Of a stretch of DNA of 64,000 nt, positions 51,092 through 60,541 are shown piece after piece (within the stretch, counting starts at the first letter, position 1; each line of letters opens with the position of its first letter). A model generated the notes under the pieces. That model ran no database searches and was not told where the DNA came from. It saw nothing but the letters and a program-made list of their open reading frames with translations. Source of the DNA: Oscillospiraceae bacterium (GTDB lineage Bacteria > Bacillota > Clostridia > Oscillospirales > Ruminococcaceae); contig JAFRJM010000042.1 in assembly GCA_017432285.1 (NCBI GenBank), positions 62,001-126,000 of the forward strand, written 5' to 3'. The position numbers and the translations under genes are program-made.

Positions 51092-51319
51092 CTACGTTTC
51101 CGAAAGCTGCTGAAAAGTCCGTAAAAACAGACCTCTGCGCCTCATTCCGGTCTCATTCTCCAGATGCTGAAAACCTTCATCAACACATCCCTCAAGAAGA
51201 TCACCTTCCCCGCAGTCTTCAGGAAGAGCATTGGCAGATACAAATATTTCCGTCTCTACTGGTTCAAATGAAACAAGCCGGGCTATACCTCCTTGAATTG
51301 AATCAACAGAGTATGTCAT
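51092..51319 (-). CDS. DUF3006 small protein
   Basis: A 75-residue protein with the pattern YSVDSIQGGIARLVSFEPVETEIFVSANALPE, which is the core of DUF3006: a short beta-rich module often encoded next to ComEC-type hydrolases. The start touches the stop of the MBL gene (1-base overlap). Its function is unknown; joint operation with the neighbour is likely. Confidence 0.85.
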   Translation of the reverse strand: MTYSVDSIQGGIARLVSFEPVETEIFVSANALPEDCGEGDLLEGCVDEGFQHLENETGMRRRGLFLRTFQQLSET

Positions 51320-52266
51320 TAAGTTGTTTCCTCCGTTTCATACAGAATAACGTTATCTAATATCGTAAAATGAATATTCCCCATCAAATCAGTCCTTAGT
51401 ATTTGGGCTCCGACGTTTTTGAATCTCTCAAGAACATCATCCTTGGGGTATTCAAATTCATTATCTATACCGCAACTAATGATAGCATAATCAGGACAAA
51501 CAGTGTTTACAAATCGGTTAGAGCTTGAATAGTATGACCCGTGATGTCCGACCTTCAAGATCTGAGAGGCCAGCTCATCACCTGCCTCCAGCAGTTCTTT
51601 CTCAACCTGCCACTCAGCATCTGCTGTAAACAAGACATGAGTCTTACCGTATGACAGTCTCAAAACCATGGAGCAATTGTTGAGATCCTCGCCGTTTCCG
51701 CTCCATAACGTTTTGAAAAATGCTTCTGTATCTCCTACCTGAACAGTATCTCCCCTGTGTAGGATGGACAGAGGTATTTCTTTTTTTTCTATCACATCGA
51801 GCGCTCTATCATACCACTCACCAGTAGTCATGAGCTCTTCAGGGATATCTGCAAAGTATACATGTCCGACAGGAAAATCTCTTAATATGCTCTGAAGACA
51901 CCCTGCATGATCATAGTGGGGATGAGTAATGAAAACAGCATCAAGCTTTTCAATCCCATATTGCTCAAGACCTGCAGCTACAGCGCTGTAACTGTCATAT
52001 ACGCCGGTATCAATCAGTGCGCTCCACTTCCCAAGTTTTACGATAGCGCTGTCTCCCTGTCCGACATATAGAAATACAACATGAAGTGTACGCTCTGAAT
52101 CGGAAGCCGGATCGATGTCCTTTTCCTGAACGCTCCGGATCCACATCCTGAGATGAGGAACAAGAGCAACGAGAAGGCAGATGATCATCACGATCAGGAT
52201 AGGAATATCCTTCTTCCTAATACGTCTGCGCTTCAAATCAATCACCCTTTGAAGTGACTCGTTCAA
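51319..52266 (-). CDS. ComEC/Rec2-like metallo-beta-lactamase-fold hydrolase, membrane-anchored
   Basis: A 315-residue protein with a basic N-terminus and one TM helix (IPILIVMIICLLVALVP, about residues 20-36). The rest is a metallo-beta-lactamase fold with FITHPHYDHAG (HxHxDH) and GHHGSYYSSS, as in the nuclease-like domain of ComEC. It lacks the ComEC channel domain. It probably acts outside the membrane, perhaps degrading nucleic acid or another phosphodiester, which is inference. It overlaps ftsK by 29 bases and DUF3006 by 1 base. Confidence 0.87.
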   Translation of the reverse strand: MNESLQRVIDLKRRRIRKKDIPILIVMIICLLVALVPHLRMWIRSVQEKDIDPASDSERTLHVVFLYVGQGDSAIVKLGKWSALIDTGVYDSYSAVAAGLEQYGIEKLDAVFITHPHYDHAGCLQSILRDFPVGHVYFADIPEELMTTGEWYDRALDVIEKKEIPLSILHRGDTVQVGDTEAFFKTLWSGNGEDLNNCSMVLRLSYGKTHVLFTADAEWQVEKELLEAGDELASQILKVGHHGSYYSSSNRFVNTVCPDYAIISCGIDNEFEYPKDDVLERFKNVGAQILRTDLMGNIHFTILDNVILYETEETT

Positions 52267-54955
52267 GCCACTGCTGTTTGGTTATGAGTATCTGTCGCGG
52301 TTTGCTTCCTTCAGACGGACCGATAATGCCTGCGTCTTCCATCTCATCAATGATCCTAGCTGCACGCGCATAGCCAAGACGCAGCTTTCTCTGAAGCATT
52401 GAAGTTGAGGCGCCGCCCTGCTCCAGAACTACGTTAACAGCTTCTTCGAACATTTCATCGACATCAGATTCACCATCTGAACTGTCAGATGAGCTGCCGC
52501 CTTTGCCTTTTTCTTTGGCAGACAGGCGCTCGATATCGCTGATTATCTGATCATCGTATTCGCTGGAGTTGTTGTTCTTGATGTATGAGACTACCCTGTC
52601 GACTTCTTCCTGATCCACCAGGCTTCCCTGGATACGGACAGGCTTGGTCACACCGACAGGCATATAGAGCATGTCGCCTCTTCCCAACAGTTTTTCGGCT
52701 CCTGCTCCGTCAAGAATCGTACGGCTGTCTACCTGTGAAGAGACAGCAAATGCAATTCGGGAAGGAATGTTATTTTTGATCACACCGGTGATAACATCAA
52801 CAGACGGTCTCTGAGTAGCAAGGATAAGGTACATGCCCGCTGCACGGGCCATTGCCGCCAATCTGGCGATAGCATCTTCAACCTCATTTGCTGCTACCTG
52901 CATCAAGTCTGCCAGCTCATCAATGACGATAATGACTCTCGGGAGTTTCTCAAGTCTTTCTCCGTCCTGCGGAATATAGTACGGGTCATTCAGTTTCTTA
53001 TCGATCCAGTTATTGTATTCGGTTATGTTTCTGTTGCCGGTAGTACTGAAAGCGCGATACCTCTTAAGCATCTCACTTACTGCCCACCCGAGAGCACCTG
53101 CTGCTTTACGGGGATCGGTGACCACAGGAACATACAAATGCGGAAGGCCATTATACGCACCGAATTCAACCATCTTCGGGTCAACAAGGATCATCCTTAA
53201 CTGATCCGGAGAGTACTTGTACAGCAAGCTCACAAGAATAGAGTTTATGCATACAGATTTGCCCATACCTGTAGCACCTGCAATCAAGAGGTGGGGCATC
53301 TTTTCGATATCTCCTACTCTGAATGCTCCGCTTATATCCTGTCCAATAGCGAAGATAAGCGCTCCTTTGGATGTCTGGAACTCTTCACTCTCGATAATGG
53401 AACGCAGTCTAACTATCTGAGACTGCTTATTTGGAACTTCGATACCAACAGCAGCTTTCCCCGGAATAGGAGCCTCAATACGTATTGAGGTAGCTGCAAG
53501 ATTCATAGCGATATCATCAGCAAGCTGAACTATCCTTGACAACCGCACACCGCTTTCAGGCTGCAATTCATATCTTGTTACAGTTGGTCCGCGTGAGATA
53601 TCCACGACCTTCGTATTGACTCCGAAGCTCTGAAGCACCTCTACAAGATGATCTGCTGTTCTGGACAGTTCCAGCTCAAGAGATTTATCGTCCTTATTCC
53701 TTTGCGGAGTAAGGTATGAAATAGGCGGATAATGATATTTCCTGGCTCGTTTCTGCTTTATAGCCGCAGTTGGAGCATTGACGTTCTTCAGATACTCTGT
53801 ATCTGCCTTTTTGGCCAATTCATCCACTTCACTGTTTGTTTTTCTCGGCTGTTCAGCTGTTCCCTGAACTGAAGTCTGCACCGCAGCGTTTCCGCTGCTA
53901 TCCGCCATCTTCAGCCTTTCGTTTGCCTTGCGCATCCTCTCAGCAGCTGTCTGAAGTTCGCTGATAGACTGGCTGTTCCCTGTAGAATCAAAAGACTGGA
54001 AGATCTTCCCCTCTTCCTCACGCTCAATGGAATTCTTTTCGAATACTTCTTTTACAACAGACCCTGCAGGACCTGTCGGGTTCAGTTCCACGCCTTCCTG
54101 GCTGGGATCAAAGTCAGGTCCAAGATCCACATCGATGTTGGGAAGTTTCTCCGTCCTTGCGTTGATTCTCTTCTCTTTCTCTGGAGCGAACGCAACTCCT
54201 TCACCATCCAGAGGGATATCGTACATCTTCTTGTCATCAAGAGGAATATCTATCTTTTTAGTCTTAGCTGGGAAATCCGGTTTGCTCCGCATGTTCTCAA
54301 GACTAGTCTCTTCCTTGAATCTGCGTATTTTCCTCTCCATATAGATGTCATACATCCTAATCCCGAGCTGATAAAGTTTTATGAAAGGCCATTTAACGAT
54401 ATTGAAAAGATCAACAGGAGTCCATCCCGTAAAGAGCATAACAGCCAGAAGGATAAGGATAAGTATAGTGATCTTCGCTCCGACAGAACCCAGTAGAGTC
54501 TCCAAAGGCAGTCCGAGTATCGCGGAAATGACACCTGTGCCTATTCTGTCCGCGCCCATAAGGTACAGTTCCTTGACTATATTAAGGAAACCTTTGCTCA
54601 CCGGTCTTTCAAGAGAGAATATATATGTCGCACCTGAAACAGCGAACAAAAACAGCCCGATCTCGATAATATCTACTGCATCCACGACGCGTTTCATCGC
54701 TCCGATAATTCCCAGAGCAAAAAGAGCCGGTCCTATCAGATACGCCATCCAGCCGAAAATACCAAACATGGCTCTGTGCATCACTCGCCAGAATGCTTCT
54801 CCCTCAACAGAGGCAAGCGCAAAGAACAGAAGGCCAAGCACTATAAGGATAGCTGCTTTGATCGTTCTGGTCTGTTCGGCTTTCCTCGCCTTTTCCTCTG
54901 CGATCCTTCTCCGTTCAAGTTCCTTTTTGGAAGGTCTGCCTTTTTTATTTGCCAT
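52238..54955 (-). CDS. ftsK: DNA translocase FtsK/SpoIIIE
   Basis: A 905-residue septal DNA pump. Four to five TM segments occupy about residues 30-195. A variable linker is followed by the RecA-like motor with Walker A GATGMGKSVCINSI, Walker B VIVIDELADLM, and the C-terminal winged gamma domain (MLQRKLRLGYARAARIIDEMEDAGIIGPSEGSKPRQILI), which reads KOPS/SRS sequences. Length and organisation are between FtsK (about 1300) and SpoIIIE (about 790). It clears chromosome DNA from the division septum. The start has AAAGGAAT upstream. Confidence 0.95.
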   Translation of the reverse strand: MANKKGRPSKKELERRRIAEEKARKAEQTRTIKAAILIVLGLLFFALASVEGEAFWRVMHRAMFGIFGWMAYLIGPALFALGIIGAMKRVVDAVDIIEIGLFLFAVSGATYIFSLERPVSKGFLNIVKELYLMGADRIGTGVISAILGLPLETLLGSVGAKITILILILLAVMLFTGWTPVDLFNIVKWPFIKLYQLGIRMYDIYMERKIRRFKEETSLENMRSKPDFPAKTKKIDIPLDDKKMYDIPLDGEGVAFAPEKEKRINARTEKLPNIDVDLGPDFDPSQEGVELNPTGPAGSVVKEVFEKNSIEREEEGKIFQSFDSTGNSQSISELQTAAERMRKANERLKMADSSGNAAVQTSVQGTAEQPRKTNSEVDELAKKADTEYLKNVNAPTAAIKQKRARKYHYPPISYLTPQRNKDDKSLELELSRTADHLVEVLQSFGVNTKVVDISRGPTVTRYELQPESGVRLSRIVQLADDIAMNLAATSIRIEAPIPGKAAVGIEVPNKQSQIVRLRSIIESEEFQTSKGALIFAIGQDISGAFRVGDIEKMPHLLIAGATGMGKSVCINSILVSLLYKYSPDQLRMILVDPKMVEFGAYNGLPHLYVPVVTDPRKAAGALGWAVSEMLKRYRAFSTTGNRNITEYNNWIDKKLNDPYYIPQDGERLEKLPRVIIVIDELADLMQVAANEVEDAIARLAAMARAAGMYLILATQRPSVDVITGVIKNNIPSRIAFAVSSQVDSRTILDGAGAEKLLGRGDMLYMPVGVTKPVRIQGSLVDQEEVDRVVSYIKNNNSSEYDDQIISDIERLSAKEKGKGGSSSDSSDGESDVDEMFEEAVNVVLEQGGASTSMLQRKLRLGYARAARIIDEMEDAGIIGPSEGSKPRQILITKQQWLERVTSKGD

Positions 54956-55137
54956 TTGATTCCTTTCAAATCATCACTGTTTGATCAGCAAATCGATATT
55001 GTAACTCACCAAAGTGCATATCATACTAGGTTACATAATACCACAATACCCTATGAAAAGAAAGAATGTTCTTCCGTTGACCGTGGTACGTCCAACTCAT
55101 ATAATTATCTTGAAAATGAAGCACCAGGAGGCCTGAA

Positions 55138-55743
55138 ATGGCGAAGCTGTATTTCAGATACGGAGCAATGAATTCCGGAAAATCCACTGCGCTTATCCAA
55201 GTGGCTCACAACTATGAGGAGCGCGGAATGAGTGTAGTTCTCATAAAACCAATGATCGATACCAAAGGTTCAGATACTGTGGTTTCCAGGATCGGTGTCA
55301 GCAGAACAGTTGATCTGTTAGTTCCCACTGATATGGACATCTATGAAGAGATCGAAAAGATCAATTCCAAAACACCTATCTCATGCGTTCTTGCTGATGA
55401 AGCACAGTTCTTTACTCCAAAACAGGCAGAAGAATTGTTCCGCGTAGCAGTTACACTTAATATCCCGGTCATCTGTTACGGACTTCGCAGCGACTTCCAG
55501 ATGAAAGGTTTCCCAGGTTCTACCAGACTCTTAGAATTAGCCCACAGCATAGAAGAGCTAAAGACAATCTGCTTCTGCGGAAAGAAAGCAATGATAAATG
55601 CACGTATGGTAAACGGTGAATACGTTTTTGAAGGGGCTCAGGTCGCTATAGACGGCGAAGCAAGCGTTGAATACAGATCCGTATGCCCTGAATGCTATTT
55701 CAGGCTTAAAGCAGAGCATTTGAAAAACAAGAAAGCACAATAA
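55138..55743 (+). CDS. tdk: Thymidine kinase (type II)
   Basis: A 201-residue salvage enzyme that phosphorylates thymidine with ATP. The P-loop is GAMNSGKSTALIQ, the Walker-B-like stretch is VLADEAQFF, and a zinc site is seen as CFCGKKA with CPECYF near the C-terminus. The lasso segment with ...RSDFQMKGFPGSTRLLELA is family-typical. ATG 55138 has AGGAGG eight bases upstream. It is a single gene with a strong terminator. Confidence 0.95.
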   Translation: MAKLYFRYGAMNSGKSTALIQVAHNYEERGMSVVLIKPMIDTKGSDTVVSRIGVSRTVDLLVPTDMDIYEEIEKINSKTPISCVLADEAQFFTPKQAEELFRVAVTLNIPVICYGLRSDFQMKGFPGSTRLLELAHSIEELKTICFCGKKAMINARMVNGEYVFEGAQVAIDGEASVEYRSVCPECYFRLKAEHLKNKKAQ

Positions 55744-55752
55744 TCAGCACAT

Positions 55753-55800
55753 ATAAAAGGACGAAAACTCCGAGCAACCGGTGTTTTCGTCCTTTTAATA
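55753..55800. terminator. Bidirectional terminator between tdk and GH1 genes
   Basis: AAAAGGACGAAAAC pairs with GTTTTCGTCCTTTT; it serves convergent genes. Confidence 0.85.
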
Positions 55801-55808
55801 TTCTAGTA

Positions 55809-57233
55809 TTATTCGCTTATACAGTTATCTCTTATAACTCGCTGATACCAGTAAAAACTGTCCTTTTTGATACGTTTAAGATCTTTGAGGTCGTTATCGG
55901 TACGGTTTATATAAACAAAACCATAGCGCTTTTCGTAGCCGTTACTGGTGCTGAGAAGATCTTCAAAAGACCATGGATTGTAGCTAAGCACCTCGACTCC
56001 ATAATGCATCGCTCTTGCCATCGCAAGTATATGATCATGCAGATATTTGATCCTGTAATCATCATGAACAGTGCCATCTGCTTCAAGAATATCATGATAT
56101 CCTATGCCGTTCTCCGTGATCATAAGAGGCTTATTGTATCTCGTATAAATATCCCTGAGAAGATATTCCATTCCCCACGGATCTATGGTCCAGTCCCAGT
56201 CCGTCCTATCAGCGTTCGGGTTCAGGATCTTCTCATAAAAATCTTCCTGTATCTCATGAGAGTCCATCTCCCCTTTTTTCCCGCTCCAGTTCACACCAGA
56301 TTCCTGAAATACCGCTCCTTCTTCAGGCCACTTCACGCATTCACTTGAGTAATAGTTAAGCGCGAGGAAGTCGGAGATGTTCTCACGGAATATCTGCACA
56401 TCTCCCGGTTCGACCTTAGGAGCAAAACCATGGTCCTGCATATAGATCAAAACGGACTTGGTATAAAAGCCTTTAAAATACACATCAAGGTAGAACTGAT
56501 TCTGGAATTCCTGGGCATTCAATGCTGCAAGGCAATCTTTTGGATCGCTCGTAAGCGGATAGATAGGGTTGTATCCAATCGCTGCACCTGCAATACCTCC
56601 TGGAACCAGCTCATGGACAGCTTTTACAGCGAGACAATGAGCCAGATTCAGGTGATGATTTATCTGATAGCGAATCTGATGGTCAGACAGATACTTTTCG
56701 GGAATGAGGTTTTTCTGTGTCCAAAACTGAACGATTATGCTCTGTTCGTTTATCGTTGTCCAGATCTTTACTTTATCTTTGTACCTATCGATCACAAATC
56801 TCGCATATCTTTCAAAATCAGCAACAGACTGCCTGTCTATCCATCCATCGTATTTTTCTACCAATGCAAGCGGCATATCGTAGTGATACAGAGTAACTAT
56901 GGGCTCGATCCCGTTTTTAAGGAGCTCATCAATCACATTGTCATAGAACTCAATGCCCTTCTCATTGAGATCTCCATCACCATCAGGAAATACTCGTGAC
57001 CATGCAATAGAAAAGCGATAGCTTTTCATTCCCATCTCTTTCATCAGCGCTACGTCTTCTTTGTAATGGTGATAAAAATCGCTTGTTACAGAAGCATCAG
57101 AAAATCTTCTTCCCGCGTTTATCACATCCTGCTGGGATTTTTTCTTTCCATCCTCCTCAGCAGCTCCTTCTACCTGATATGCGCTTGTTGCTGCTCCCCA
57201 CAGAAAAGTATTGGGAAAATAATATGTTTTCAT
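55809..57233 (-). CDS. GH1 glycosidase, probable 6-phospho-beta-glucosidase
   Basis: A 474-residue TIM-barrel enzyme. The acid/base Glu is in TINEQ and the nucleophile Glu in ITENGIG. Near the C-terminus Ser 428, Lys 435 and Tyr 437 (STSNGYEKRYGF) occupy the positions that bind the 6-phosphate in LacG and BglA. This suggests a phospho-glycosidase acting on PTS products such as cellobiose-6-phosphate or salicin-6-phosphate. No PTS genes are in this window, so the transporter is elsewhere. The start at 57233 has a weak site. Confidence 0.85.
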   Translation of the reverse strand: MKTYYFPNTFLWGAATSAYQVEGAAEEDGKKKSQQDVINAGRRFSDASVTSDFYHHYKEDVALMKEMGMKSYRFSIAWSRVFPDGDGDLNEKGIEFYDNVIDELLKNGIEPIVTLYHYDMPLALVEKYDGWIDRQSVADFERYARFVIDRYKDKVKIWTTINEQSIIVQFWTQKNLIPEKYLSDHQIRYQINHHLNLAHCLAVKAVHELVPGGIAGAAIGYNPIYPLTSDPKDCLAALNAQEFQNQFYLDVYFKGFYTKSVLIYMQDHGFAPKVEPGDVQIFRENISDFLALNYYSSECVKWPEEGAVFQESGVNWSGKKGEMDSHEIQEDFYEKILNPNADRTDWDWTIDPWGMEYLLRDIYTRYNKPLMITENGIGYHDILEADGTVHDDYRIKYLHDHILAMARAMHYGVEVLSYNPWSFEDLLSTSNGYEKRYGFVYINRTDNDLKDLKRIKKDSFYWYQRVIRDNCISE

Positions 57234-57238
57234 AGCTA

Positions 57239-57838
57239 TTACTCCAGGAATAACTTGTCCAATTCCATTGCAACTTCATCCAATCGGATCTTGATAAAAT
57301 CTGTAGTATCGATAGTGAAAGTAGTACCATAACTGAAATCCTGTACGCCGGATATTTTTACGTTGTACTTGTACTCTTCCTTAGTCCATAGAGGAGAATA
57401 AACCAATTCCTCACCTTCAGGAGCCGGATAATGGTCTGCAACAGAATGCGCTGGATGTCTGCTTGAACTTCCGTCTCTTGCCAGCGCTCTGTCATATAGC
57501 ACATCCATATCACAGTCCATCCTGAGAGTAGTTATCGTCTCCCCTGTCTTTTCTTCAAATTCCTTGAGATACTTCTTGTCCCTGGTCATGAAATTGCTCT
57601 CGATGATCACATTCTTGTTTCCGGACAAAGAGAGCTCAGCGGCTTTCAACATCAGCTTTATTGATGCGATATCCAGCTGCTCTTTTTCATCTGCTGTTTT
57701 GAAACCTATTTCATCAAACAGTATCTCTTTGAAAGAATCCTTGGAAAAAATCAGGGCATCATATCTTTTAGCAAAGAACTCAGCCTGAGTGGTCTTTCCG
57801 GCTCCGGGCATCCCGGCTATCAACAGTACATGTCTCAC
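57239..57838 (-). CDS. P-loop kinase (zeta-toxin/AAA_33-like)
   Basis: A 199-residue ATP-dependent kinase with Walker A LIAGMPGAGKTTQAEF, a short helical core, and Asp-rich DMDVLYDRAL region where catalytic and substrate residues are found in the AAA_33/zeta group. It starts with GTG at 57838 (GAGGAT upstream). Enzymes of this fold phosphorylate small molecules, nucleosides or UDP-sugars. The gene overlaps no neighbour but lies after the nucleoside hydrolases and before the glycosidase; function is not known. Confidence 0.75.
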   Translation of the reverse strand: MRHVLLIAGMPGAGKTTQAEFFAKRYDALIFSKDSFKEILFDEIGFKTADEKEQLDIASIKLMLKAAELSLSGNKNVIIESNFMTRDKKYLKEFEEKTGETITTLRMDCDMDVLYDRALARDGSSSRHPAHSVADHYPAPEGEELVYSPLWTKEEYKYNVKISGVQDFSYGTTFTIDTTDFIKIRLDEVAMELDKLFLE

Positions 57839-57854
57839 GATAATATCCTCTTTT

Positions 57855-57897
57855 AAAATGACCCAGAAAAGATTTTAACAATCCTTTCTGGGTATTA
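57855..57897 (-). terminator. Terminator after the nucleoside hydrolases
   Basis: ACCCAGAAA pairs with TTTCTGGGT around GGATTGTTAAAATC-type loop, followed by CATTTTAAAA; partial, because the kinase gene begins just behind it. Confidence 0.6.
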
Positions 57898-57906
57898 ACC
57901 AACTAT

Positions 57907-58872
57907 TTATTGATTTCTGTTCAGCCACTTCAGAGCGTCCAGATGAAGTTTGATAAACTCCTCACGGTTAAGGTCAAAAGCGACCATCGCATTGGGTTTA
58001 TTGTCTCTGCACAGAACGTCAGTGACTGTGCATGCCTTGGAATATTGTCCTACAATATCCACTTCTACGTGGCATGGCTCAGTCTTTACTATGTCAGGAT
58101 TGATAAGCCACGCTACCGGCACGGAATCGTGGAGGCACGGCCCGAGTCTGTTTGGATCGAAACGCTCACTGACTGTCACATAGTCTTTTACCATATCATA
58201 GTAAAATGTTCCGATACTCCCGCCGACTACTCTCAGCATCTCACGGTCGTCCTTTGAAAGCATTGCTTTTTCAGTGGCATCAAGGCCGCACATTACAATC
58301 TTGAGACCGCTCTGGAATACTATCTTCGCAGCTTCAGGGTCATTCGCGATATTTGCCTCAGCCAATGGAAGGTAATTGCCTCCATATGCGGCTCCGCCCA
58401 TAAGCGCTATTCCGTCTATCTGAGACTTCAGTTCAGGATATGTCAGCAGGAACATAGCTATATTTGTCAAAGGACCTACAGGAACCAGAACGACCTTCTC
58501 GTCGCTGCGGCGTACAAGTCTTGCTATAAGATCCACTGCATCACAGTCCTCGACTTTCTTGCGCGGATCCTTGAGCATATACCTCTTTCCGCCAAGACCA
58601 TCTTCTCCGTGAACAAAATTGTTCTTGTGAAGTGTATAATCCTTCTCTTCGCCAAATAAGGACTTGCGTGCTCCTTTGGCAACAGGTACGTCAAGATCAA
58701 GAAGTTCACATACTCTTAATGCATTCTCTGTACAATTGTCAACAGAGTTGTTTCCGAATACTGTTGTAATACCGAGTATATCGATACTGGGATTTCCGGC
58801 AGCTAAAAGCAGCGCAAATGCGTCATCCACTCCGATATCAGTATCGAATATGATTGGAATCCGGTAACTCAT
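57907..58872 (-). CDS. Nucleoside hydrolase (inosine-uridine type)
   Basis: A 321-residue enzyme that splits ribonucleosides into base and ribose with a Ca2+ site. IFDTDIGVDDAFALLLA is the metal motif. The middle (VPVGPLTNIAMFLL and ALMGGAAYGGNYLPLAEANIANDPEAAKIVF) is typical. A catalytic His is expected in CLHDSVPVAWLI. Start ATG 58872 overlaps the next gene by 4 bases. The sugar/base preference cannot be assigned. Confidence 0.9.
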   Translation of the reverse strand: MSYRIPIIFDTDIGVDDAFALLLAAGNPSIDILGITTVFGNNSVDNCTENALRVCELLDLDVPVAKGARKSLFGEEKDYTLHKNNFVHGEDGLGGKRYMLKDPRKKVEDCDAVDLIARLVRRSDEKVVLVPVGPLTNIAMFLLTYPELKSQIDGIALMGGAAYGGNYLPLAEANIANDPEAAKIVFQSGLKIVMCGLDATEKAMLSKDDREMLRVVGGSIGTFYYDMVKDYVTVSERFDPNRLGPCLHDSVPVAWLINPDIVKTEPCHVEVDIVGQYSKACTVTDVLCRDNKPNAMVAFDLNREEFIKLHLDALKWLNRNQ

Positions 58873-59849
58873 GACTCAATACCTCCGTCGTATGAATGAA
58901 GCATCTCAAGATACCATGCTGCATATGCATCTCTGTCTATAGATCTTGCCAGAGTCACATTCGGCTTCTCCCTGAATCTTCCTCTCCAGTCAAATATCGT
59001 CTGCCCGAAGTTCAATGTGCTTCTTGTTTCGCAGAGGCAGAAATAATCTTCCAGGACTGCTGACTCCGGGTGAGCAAGGACGAAAGCAGAAGCTGCATCG
59101 CATCCGCCTCTTCCTTTCGGGAATCCCATCTTCTGACGCTGTTCCTCAGTCATCAGAAGCCTTCTTTCGCGCTGGGCCATAGCAAATTTGTCATACAGAG
59201 GTTTCCAAGGGTTAGACATTGGAAGGTTATCCAGATATTCTGCTTCCTCATCTGTCAGAAATGCAGTTCTGCAGCTATCGAGATCTACCATGACGAACTT
59301 TTTGAAACCAGCGCTCAGGCATATCTTCAAAGCATGAGGATCTTGGGCGATATTGAACTCTCCGTATGCACCGGAATTACCTTTTGTAGCGGCTCCTCCC
59401 ATAATCGTAAACTGTTTGATATAATTGGGAAGGTCAGGATGGCGAAGCAGCGTGATTGCAATATTGGTGAGCGGTCCGATTGCGAATATCTCAAGTTCTC
59501 CGCCCCAATGAAGCGCTTCATCATAGATTACATCCCAGGGATGCTTTCTGCTTATCTTGTCTTCATTTACTTCGAACTCAAGTCCCGACAGCCCGTTATT
59601 CCCATGCGCATATGCCGCTCTGGGCTGTCTGGCGATCAAAGCTTCAGAAGCTCCCTGACATACCGGACACGTAAGCCCGGCTGTTTCCTTCAAATATAAC
59701 GCGTTTCTGCGAGTATATTCCAGACCTACATTGCCATGAACAGCACAGATCGCACGGATGTTAAACATTCCGCTGGCTGCGAGAAGCATTATCGCCTGGG
59801 CATCATCCCCGCCGGGATCAGTATCGATGATCAAAGGTCTTAATGACAT
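58869..59849 (-). CDS. Nucleoside hydrolase, second copy
   Basis: A 326-residue paralogue of the preceding gene. It carries IIDTDPGGDDAQAIMLLA, FAIGPLTNIAITLLRHP, TIMGGAATKGNSGAYGEFNIAQDPHA and CDAASAFVLAHPE as its own active-site region. Pairwise identity to the first copy looks moderate, so the two probably differ in base preference. The 4-base overlap makes them coupled; the second copy comes first on the transcript. Confidence 0.9.
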   Translation of the reverse strand: MSLRPLIIDTDPGGDDAQAIMLLAASGMFNIRAICAVHGNVGLEYTRRNALYLKETAGLTCPVCQGASEALIARQPRAAYAHGNNGLSGLEFEVNEDKISRKHPWDVIYDEALHWGGELEIFAIGPLTNIAITLLRHPDLPNYIKQFTIMGGAATKGNSGAYGEFNIAQDPHALKICLSAGFKKFVMVDLDSCRTAFLTDEEAEYLDNLPMSNPWKPLYDKFAMAQRERRLLMTEEQRQKMGFPKGRGGCDAASAFVLAHPESAVLEDYFCLCETRSTLNFGQTIFDWRGRFREKPNVTLARSIDRDAYAAWYLEMLHSYDGGIES

Positions 59850-59953
59850 CCGTTATTCTCCTTGTATCTTTGTTTATTTAATTATAAAATTTGGGGAAAT
59901 CACTTTCAACAAAAGACAGCCGTTTATTTTCATCACAAAAACAGGAACTGTAA

Positions 59954-60484
59954 ATGAGACATAATTCCTTTCGCACAGCTTTAGGCGGTATCCTTTCTGC
60001 TCTTTCTATAACATTCATGTTTTTAGGAGGAGTATTTCCGTTTGCAGAATATGTCGGTCCTGCTCTGGCGTCTATCTGTGTTCTGATCTTCAAGGAGGAA
60101 TTCGGAGCAAAGCCGACTGTGATAATGTATGTTGCGGTCTCTCTTCTGGCACTTCTCGTATCTCCCAGTATCGAGAGTTCCCTTATTTTCATCGCTTTCT
60201 TCGGATGGTACCCAATTATCAAGAATCTGATAGAAACAAAGATAAAAAAACCACTTTCTCTTATTGTTAAGCTCGCTGTAGTCAATGTTTCAATACTGTC
60301 TTTGTATTACGTTCTTCTTAATGTACTGAAGCTCCCGTCCCTTGAAGAAGATCTTGCTGGCGGACCATGGATCATAACCGTTTTGATAGTCCTATATAAC
60401 ATCACATTCCTCTTGTTTGACCGGCTTCTCACGATCATTGCATATTACTATAGAAATATCCTCAGAAAGAAACTGATCAGATAA
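59954..60484 (+). CDS. Unknown integral membrane protein, ECF/DUF2232-like
   Basis: A 176-residue protein with about five hydrophobic segments (ALGGILSALSITFMFLGGVFP, then ALASICVLIFK, IMYVAVSLLALLV, LIFIAFFGWYPIIK, IITVLIVLYNITFLLF). The start MRHNSFRTALGGILSALSI is like ECF S-components and YybS/DUF2232-type proteins. The substrate cannot be told. It has a single-gene terminator at 60499 and shares its intergenic region with the nucleoside hydrolase operon (divergent), which might link it to nucleosides or vitamins. Confidence 0.7.
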   Translation: MRHNSFRTALGGILSALSITFMFLGGVFPFAEYVGPALASICVLIFKEEFGAKPTVIMYVAVSLLALLVSPSIESSLIFIAFFGWYPIIKNLIETKIKKPLSLIVKLAVVNVSILSLYYVLLNVLKLPSLEEDLAGGPWIITVLIVLYNITFLLFDRLLTIIAYYYRNILRKKLIR

Positions 60485-60498
60485 AAATATGGTCATAC

Positions 60499-60531
60499 GA
60501 AAACAAGGCGCCTTGGCGCCTTGTTTTTTTA
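60499..60531. terminator. Terminator after the membrane protein gene
   Basis: AAACAAGGCGCC pairs with GGCGCCTTGTTT and T-runs flank it on both sides. Confidence 0.85.
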
Positions 60532-60541
60532 TCTATCCATC

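Noticed and set aside
57239-57838. Zeta-type toxin of a toxin-antitoxin system
   Set aside because: No epsilon-type antitoxin gene precedes it; it lies in a salvage-type context, so a metabolic kinase is more likely.
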